Shown: positions 5,117 to 5,121 of the stretch, in pieces | Position numbering within the stretch: the stretch's first letter is position 1 | Layout of the letters: each line of letters opens with the position of its first letter | Source: Actinomycetota bacterium | Lineage (GTDB): Bacteria; Actinomycetota; Humimicrobiia; Humimicrobiales; Humimicrobiaceae | Direction: 5' to 3' | NCBI GenBank assembly: GCA_016870675.1 | Contig: VGAU01000142.1 | Location: 1 to 5,121 of the forward strand | Length of the DNA: 5,121 nt | Notes under the pieces: model-generated | The model's input: the letters and a program-made list of their open reading frames with translations, nothing else | Database searches by the model: none | Told to the model about the DNA's origin: nothing | Position numbers and translations under genes: made by a program

Positions 5117-5121
5117 CTATA

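Overview
The window comes from an AT-rich bacterial chromosome. Bacterial features include Shine-Dalgarno sites, a near-consensus sigma-70-type promoter, a TTG start and gene pairs packed with 1-5 nt spacing or an ATGA overlap. The protein types (Mut7-C RNase-like protein, PlsC-type acyltransferase, AbrB/PIN toxin-antitoxin pair, DUF429, endonuclease V of the Thermotoga-like HPRRLGIASHMG type) are common in anaerobic and thermophilic low-GC lineages. Nothing here fixes the phylum. I see no rRNA, tRNA, CRISPR array or intact mobile element.

Left part, plus strand: the tail of an upstream gene (ends 53); a spacer with a 12-bp tandem duplication; a Mut7-C domain protein (200-658); a lysophospholipid acyltransferase with an acidic repetitive tail (774-1625); a 181-nt spacer with a TTGACA/TACAAT promoter and palindromic operator candidates; an AbrB-like antitoxin (1807-2097) and PIN toxin (2099-2545) in one operon; and a DUF429 predicted RNase H-like protein (2574-3323), which may be read from the same promoter.

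Right part, minus strand, convergent with the left: a 5'-truncated endonuclease V remnant (about 3398-3736) that has lost the catalytic Asp/Glu/Asp half but keeps the C-terminal half; a degraded stretch (about 3737-3951) with broken reading frames; and a compact operon read right to left. That operon holds a short frame whose TGA overlaps the next ATG (4973-5116), a 256-aa protein with an N-terminal winged-helix-like region and a C-terminal PD-(D/E)XK-like nuclease core (4206-4976), and an unrecognised acidic, aromatic-rich 82-aa protein (3952-4200).

The candidate for something undescribed is the right-hand nuclease/small-protein operon, which looks like an accessory restriction or defence module beside decayed DNA-repair sequence. 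Its nuclease core carries a BamHI-like E-x-E in place of E-x-K. The window has an unusual number of nuclease-type genes (Mut7-C, PIN, DUF429, endonuclease V remnant, PD-(D/E)XK). I see no sign that they form one system.
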